Shown: positions 21,616 through 25,000 of the stretch, in pieces
Numbering within the stretch: the first letter of the stretch is position 1
Layout: every line of letters starts with the position of its first letter
Assembly: GCA_030704615.1 (NCBI GenBank)
Contig: JAKLZA010000041.1
Location: 1 to 25,000, forward strand
Source of the DNA: Takakia lepidozioides
Lineage: Eukaryota; Streptophyta; Takakiopsida; Takakiales; Takakiaceae
Length of the DNA stretch: 25,000 bases
Reading direction: 5' to 3'
Program-made: the position numbers and the translations under genes
The notes under the pieces: generated by a model
The model's input: the letters and a program-made list of their open reading frames with translations, nothing else
Database searches by the model: none
What the model was told of the DNA's origin: nothing

Positions 21616-21971
21616 ATACGGCCACAGAGGTCCGCCATGACTTAGGGTACAACAAACTGAAGAGAAAGGAAAAATAAACAATCAAACTCCAATAACAACA
21701 AGACTCAGGTGATAGATCCTTTCTTCCTTTCTTCCTCTCTGCCTCTCCCAGATAGTCGCAGGGCCTAAGGTTAAAGACGTTAAATGCAAAACATAAGAGA
21801 GGGAGACAAGAGAGGAGACCGTACCTTCTTGTCATCATGTGACGCAGCGCGCCTGGATCCAGATCCCCTGCGGTTTGTTCGTGCTACTACCTCGAGCTCG
21901 GCTTCCTCCTCCTCCGCTTCCAGTTCATCGTTGTAAGGCTCGCTTGACTCGTCGGTACTCTCCCCTGCCAT
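16213..21971 (-). CDS. Split gene with transposase_24 (Ptta/En-Spm)-like domain and C-terminal coiled coil
   Basis: Exons inferred by eye on the minus strand. Exon 1 is 21971-21825 (49 aa, ATG start, acidic then basic), ending AAG|GTACGG. An exon at 20178-20036 lies between TCTGCAG and CTGCAG|GTAAAT. The main exon is 19962-19156 (269 aa), between CTGTAG and TTG|GTGAGT. A possible exon is 16817-16705. The last exon is 16389-16213 (58 aa, TGA). The exon pairs 20036/19962 and 16705/16389 agree in phase, and exon 1 would also fit 19962 directly, but at least one linking exon is missing elsewhere. The main exon has a KKKKRH basic start, a W/P/G-rich segment, then a domain with ARWKVLWTNGG, W-GLVNHW, KRARAAVK and a HHSKRAG end. 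These match the transposase_24 pattern of plant En/Spm-like elements. It may be a transposon gene or a domesticated derivative. Confidence 0.5.
16705..16817 (-). CDS. Possible penultimate exon
   Basis: After an acceptor GTTGTGCCAG there are 2 bases plus 37 codons open on the minus strand (GFESARANVMNSMSDMKLAD, then WEKHF). It ends GAA|GTGTGT in phase 0, which fits the last exon at 16389. The donor is weak and no domain is recognised. Confidence 0.3.
17346..18655 (+). pseudogene. Plus-strand coding-like fragments of unknown origin inside the minus-strand gene
   Basis: Four protein-like stretches lie in order on the plus strand. 17346-17414 reads ENKEISPKYFSNLQTK. 17536-17756 follows a CTCCAG acceptor, is helix-forming and contains KYQKELESTERRSMQAMEKV. 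18250-18361 follows TTTTCTGTTAG, contains NRKLGFQRETVKDILKHLDS and ends at a strong GTAAGT. 18589-18655 follows CGCAGCAG, contains CVKGFVEDIW and ends CCAAG|GTAAGT. The phases of these junctions agree. A further open frame (18408-18590, FVPVPLFTNFENLEAEP) lies between the last two and does not fit the chain. This may be a small antisense gene or a decayed element inserted in an intron. No family is recognised. Confidence 0.25.
17771..17786. promoter_or_regulatory. Telo-box-like motif
   Basis: AACCCTAAACCCTAAA, two units of the plant telomere repeat. A second AAACCCTAAA lies at 20724-20733. Such boxes occur in plant promoters and as interstitial telomere remnants; which applies here is unknown. 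Confidence 0.5.
18641..18772. repeat. Direct duplication, copy A
   Basis: Starts CTTGTCTGTTCCAAGGTAAG and shares with copy B (18945-19087) the stretches GTTTCTGTCCCTTTGT, GGCCACAAGGCTACGGCA and GTCTTATRAGTAC. The offset is about 305-315 bases. Copy B has ~15 extra bases near its start. Both lie in the inferred intron downstream of the main transposase_24-like exon. Confidence 0.75.
18945..19087. repeat. Direct duplication, copy B
   Basis: Second copy of the segment above, preceded by a CT tract (TTTCTTTCTCTCTCTCT) near 18925. It ends ~70 bases from the GTGAGT donor of the minus-strand exon at 19156. The two copies have diverged by several substitutions and one indel, so the duplication is not recent. 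Confidence 0.75.
19156..19962 (-). CDS. Main exon carrying the transposase_24-like domain
   Basis: A 269-codon exon in phase 0 at both ends. Residues 1-10 are basic, 15-60 are rich in W, P, G and N (repeated PWGPWGPPP-like units), and 60-100 form a polar linker. Residues 100-160 contain RYVVQCNEKGKIIGDGRPKW, a module that often precedes transposase_24. Residues ~190-265 are the transposase_24-like part, with conserved W and KR residues. Unlike DDE enzymes this family has no visible catalytic triad. In plants it occurs both in En/Spm-like elements and in many repeat-derived host annotations. Confidence 0.6.
20036..20178 (-). CDS. Internal exon of the minus-strand split gene
   Basis: A 143-base segment bounded by a strong acceptor (TTGTTGATCTGCAG) and donor (CTGCAG|GTAAAT), open in one frame (47 codons plus 2 bases). 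It contains LAHTYSKSDSLCLLLVSATK and ends FKYVDLRAFWVSILQ. The exit phase 0 fits the next exon, which starts DQSRKKKK. The entry phase needs one base from an upstream exon that I could not place cleanly. No family is recognised. Confidence 0.5.
20272..20413 (-). CDS. Possible further exon upstream of 20178
   Basis: One minus frame reads ...VFLTAHPSLRLKAFS... and ...RFLTVDPLKESEFN, ending at a candidate donor AAT|GTAGGT. It looks protein-like and lies where an exon is missing, but its exit phase does not fit the exon at 20178 and its 5' edge is unclear. A second frame of the same stretch is also open (20302-20523), so this is weak. Confidence 0.2.
21581..21611. repeat. (AC)n microsatellite
   Basis: Fifteen uninterrupted AC units plus a final A, in the large first intron of the minus-strand gene. 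Confidence 0.95.
21825..21971 (-). CDS. First exon of the transposase_24-like gene
   Basis: Forty-nine codons from an ATG at 21971-21969. The sequence is strongly acidic (ELEAEEEEAELE around residues 16-27), then basic (TNRRGSGSRR around 32-41), and ends with SHDDKK before a GTACGG donor in phase 0. An acidic-to-basic disordered leader is common in plant nuclear proteins. Its assignment to the same gene rests on strand, order and phase and is unproven. Confidence 0.45.
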
Positions 21972-22141
21972 TACTGACAATGAAGCTAATAATGTCTACA
22001 AACCGGCACACCGTCCAAGTAGTACGTTGAATGGAGTTATCGCAGGATCGTGACTGCATCACATCTTCTCTCCTCCCTAAACATCAGAGAAGGAAGATGT
22101 GAGAAAAGAGGACGGTAGGACAGAGAGTGCGCCATGGGAGA

Positions 22142-22451
22142 CAAAAACCACGACGTAAACAGTGACACAAGTCAACACAAGTCATTTCGATGACTGGACC
22201 ATGACTATCTAGTCACACATTCCGCTGCCATGTGGAACAGGCTTGTGGAGTCAGTGTAGATGCATACAGGAGGAGTAGAGAGCTGGCATATTGCTTCTCT
22301 TAAAAACAACGACGTGAACAGTGACACAAGTCAACGCAAGTCATTTCGATGACTGGATCATGACTATCTAGTCACACACTCCGCTGCAATGTGGAACAGG
22401 CTTGTGGAGTCAGTGTAGATGCATACAGGAGGAGTAGAGAGCTGGCATATT
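22142..22451. repeat. Two tandem direct repeats with a 159-bp offset
   Basis: Copy 1 runs from about 22142 to 22292 and copy 2 from about 22301 to 22451. They share GACGTRAACAGTGACACAAG, GTCATTTCGATGACTGGAYC and AGGAGGAGTAGAGAGCTGGC with only a few substitutions, so the duplication is fairly young. The unit contains a short palindrome, TCATTTCGATGA-like, and a TGACTAGATAG-related stretch. It sits 170-480 bases upstream of the first exon of the minus-strand split gene, in the place of its promoter. Confidence 0.9.
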
Positions 22452-22466
22452 CCGTCTCCTGATGCT

Positions 22467-23162
22467 TCACAAACTCATTCGATGGCCAATTCTCCGAGCA
22501 GCATCGCTCAAGCTTTCTAGTTTTGGTAAGCTATCTCCTCGTCTGTGTTTCTCAACATTCTGCAGCTTTTGTGAGAGTATATCTAGGCAGATGCGATGCA
22601 CACTTATTAGGAGATCATGCAGCCTAATGATCTTGAGACCGGCATGGACATGGGCTCGAATTTTGGCCTGCCCTCCTTGCTGCAATGTAGCGGGAATGGA
22701 AGGGGGCTGTGTCGATGGGACTTCACATGTGGTTGGTAGATCACAAACATTATGTAGTTCGGGGATCCTCATAATATTGCGCATTGATGTTTTGTCCCTA
22801 AGATGCTTCCGAGCATTGCTGCTGGCGTTGAGCCACAATTGAACTGAGGGGTGTCATATAACGAAGCACCCTTGATCAAATACATCTCTCTCCTGCTCCC
22901 CATACGTCCATAAGTTCAAAGCCTCAAAACTTTTGCTAAATGGAACATGCATACAACGTTCCACTCTCCTGGCAGCTGTGTGCAAGACTTCCTTTGAGGA
23001 TTTAGATTTAAGTACAACCAGAAGAGAAGCATCAGATGGAAGGCAAAGTAATACCCTAGCACTGAGCACTTGCAAGCATGTCCTATTGTGTGGTGAAGTG
23101 TCTATGTGTGGAGCTCTGGCGGATGAGCAGTTGCGCAAATCCAATTTGAGGGAGCAGCTTGC
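22467..23162 (-). pseudogene. Interrupted minus-strand frame of unknown family
   Basis: A minus frame is open from 23162 to 22467 (about 230 codons) except for one TGA at 22856-22854. No ATG starts it cleanly. Upstream of the stop it reads KEVLHTAARRVERCMHVPFS and LNLWTYGEQERDVF. Downstream it reads NARKHLRDKTSMRNIMRIPE and LHDLLISVHRICLDILSQK. Composition and length suggest former coding sequence, but the plus strand of 22462-22842 is open too, so strand choice is uncertain. No domain is recognised. It may be a decayed gene or element. Confidence 0.25.
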
Positions 23163-23187
23163 CTAAGGAGCCTCCGTGATCAATTGT

Positions 23188-23737
23188 GAGCAGCCTTCAT
23201 ATTTTGTCACCCTTCAGATGTGGAGCTGTACAACAATGGCATACTGGATAAAAGGGAGGAATTGGTCAAGCAAGATCTATTTTCTCCAAGAACACTGAGC
23301 GTGCAGATTGAGTGAGGAAACCAGTCAAAACAAGCAACTTTTCATATCATGATCAAACACTTGGAGGCATCCTCCCTGCTCCCGCATTCGCAAAACATGT
23401 TGACGAAGGCAGTGACCTGCCCAGCGTCTGATTTTACTCCATCTTGATATAGGCATGGATCTTATACAATTTTCCAGCTTGGGCACGCCTTCCGAACAGA
23501 AATGAATGTGACCTTGTTAAGCACCGCTATCATGTGCTCCAAGATGTTCAAAGCCTCCCCTACCACATCCGTCTAGAGCATATCCAGCTGCACTGTACGC
23601 TCTATAATAAGATTCCTCGTTTACAGCCTGGCTTGCTCTACAAGCTGCGCATTCCCCTTGATGCTTTGAACTGTAGAAGAAAGGGCATATTCCATGGACA
23701 GAAAACTTTGGTGGAGATGGACGGCACGCTAAACTAG
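23188..23737 (+). pseudogene. Interrupted plus-strand coding-like region of unknown family
   Basis: One plus frame reads SDVELYNNGILDKREELVKQ (about 23215-23318), a TGA, then in the same frame FSYHDQTLGGILPAPAFAKH followed by VDEGSDLPSV and another stop near 23408. A second frame (about 23452-23737) reads LPNRNECDLVKHRYHVLQDV and ends VEMDGTLN before a TAG. These look like pieces of a former protein with stops or unrecognised introns. I cannot name the family. The opposite orientation of the neighbour at 22467-23162 suggests two separate remnants or a wrong strand call there. Confidence 0.25.
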
Positions 23738-23958
23738 CGTGCATGTGCATCAGGGTGGATGAAATTTGCAGGTTTGTGTGAAGTAGCTTCGATACAAAGT
23801 ATAGAGTGACACAGTGGCGGCCAAGACGGCGCCTACAGTATCAGGTGGGTGGTATTATGATTGCAAGATCTTGCGAGACGGGTGTTTTCTTGCTAGACAC
23901 GTGTATTTGGCACCTCCAAGGTGAAGTTGTCTACATGCGCAAGGCTCGCAGCTTTATT
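23738..23958. other. Short intergenic stretch
   Basis: Nothing recognised between the plus-strand remnant and the tandem array, apart from an AT- and GCGACG-flavoured run-in at 23940-23958. Confidence 0.5.
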
Positions 23959-25000
23959 GCGACGACATCTCGTTGCACATAGGTCCCATGTTTTTAAAAC
24001 AAAATTGCGACGAAATTTCGTCGCAAATCAAATGAAAATCTGATAATACAATGACGTTTTTTGTTTTATTGAAAATCTTTGTTTAAAAGCTCTTTGACAA
24101 CATCTCATCACACATAAGTCTCATTTAAAAAATATTTTTTGTGAATACTACTATTGCTATTAATGCTAATACTACAACGCTTTTTTGTTGCAAATTTAGC
24201 TGAAAGGCTTCGTTAAAAATCTTTGCGACAACGACTCCCTGCACTTGAGTCGCATCCAAGAAAATAAAACTGTAGGATGGAAAATATTCATTAAAAGCTC
24301 TGCGACGACATCTTGTTGCACATAGTAGGGCCCATTTTTTTAAAAACAATCTGCCATGAAATTTTGTAATGAAGAAATTTTCGGATCTGATATTACAATG
24401 ACGTTTTTGTTTTATTGAAAATCTTTGTTTAAAAGCAGCTCTTTGACGACATCTCAAGTCTCATTTTTAAGAAAAAAATTGTGAATACTACTATTGCTAT
24501 TACTGCCAATACGATGCTTTTTGGTTGCAAATTTAGCTAAAAGGCTTCATTAAAAGTCTTTGCGACGACGACTCGCCGCACTTGAGTCGCATCCAAGAAA
24601 ATAAAATTGCAGGATGGCAAATATTCATTAAAAGCTCTGCGACAACATCTCGTTGCATGTAGTTCCCTTTTTTTTTTAAACAATTTGCGACGAAATTTCG
24701 TCGTAATTCAAATGAAGAAGTTGTCGGATCAGATACTACAATGACGTTTTTGTTTTATTGAAAATCTTTGTTTAAAAGCTCTTTTACGACATCTGGTCAC
24801 ACATAAGTCTCATTTTATTTTTTTAAAATTGTGACTACTACTGTTGCTATTACTGCTAATACTACGACGCTTTTTTGTTGTAAATTTAGCTAATATGCCT
24901 CATTAAAAGTCTTTGCGACGACTACTCGCCGCACTTCAGTCGCATCCAAGAAAATAAAATTGCAAGATAGCAAATCGTCACAATTCAAATCAAAGAAAAT
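23959..25000. repeat. ~340-bp tandem array with CGACGA motifs
   Basis: Three AT-rich units begin GCGACRACATCTYGTTGCA at 23959, 24302 and 24639 (periods 343 and 337), with a shortened fourth near 24975. Each unit contains ACAATGACGTTTTT (24048, 24395, 24738), CTACTATTGCTATTA-like, TTTGCGACGACGACTC and TTCAGTCGCATCCAAG-like segments. Unit 1 holds a perfect 22-bp palindrome at 24005-24026 centred on GACGAAATTTCGTC; units 2 and 3 keep degraded versions. Such TTTGCGACGA palindromes occur in subterminal regions of plant CACTA elements, but no CACTA terminus is visible. It may equally be a satellite. The array runs off the window. Confidence 0.85.

Noticed and set aside
22462-22842. 126-residue plus-strand ORF as a gene
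   Set aside because: Its Cys/Leu/Ser-rich composition looks like the shadow of the minus frame, and no motif is present.
1-25000. CRISPR array, bacterial operons or rRNA genes
   Set aside because: The repeats present are tandem without unique spacers, and gene structure is intron-containing and plant-like throughout.

Overview
The window reads as plant nuclear DNA. It holds a plant-specific GRAS gene split by a GT-AG intron, a plant-type transposase_24 (Ptta/En-Spm) coding region in several exons, a plant LINE tail, a hAT-like non-autonomous element carrying a tRNA-derived SINE, CT-rich leader-like sequence and long gene-poor stretches. The GRAS gene is closest to the LATERAL SUPPRESSOR/SCL18 branch, recognised from memory of the family and not by a search. 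Members of that branch in seed plants are usually intronless. The intron here, the repeat content and the low gene density would fit a seed-free plant with a fairly large genome (lycophyte, fern or bryophyte), but that placement is only an inference.

Layout. 1-190: CTAGTG-type minisatellite. 435-1919: 5'-truncated LINE remnant (RT zinc-binding end, 3'UTR with internal repeats, AATAAA and A14 tail). 2759-3594: hAT-like element with an 8-bp target duplication and a nested SINE. 3600-6600: no gene recognised. 6600-8785: CT-rich probable promoter/leader with short ORFs. 8786-10576 (+): the GRAS gene, two exons joined in phase 0, and a possible poly(A) signal at 10976. 11000-16200: no convincing gene. 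16213-21971 (-): split gene whose main exon carries a transposase_24-like domain and whose likely last exon is a coiled coil. Its introns contain plus-strand coding-like fragments (17.3-18.7 kb) and a 130-bp direct duplication. 22142-22451: 159-bp-period direct repeat just upstream of that gene's first exon. 22.46-23.74 kb: coding-like frames on both strands interrupted by stops, probably a decayed gene or element. 23959-25000: ~340-bp tandem array with a perfect 22-bp palindrome and CGACGA-type motifs, reminiscent of CACTA subterminal or satellite DNA.

Only the GRAS gene is confidently a host regulatory gene. The minus-strand split gene may be a transposon gene or a domesticated derivative. 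Splice sites were assigned by eye from GT-AG signals and phase agreement; no alignment or transcript was available.
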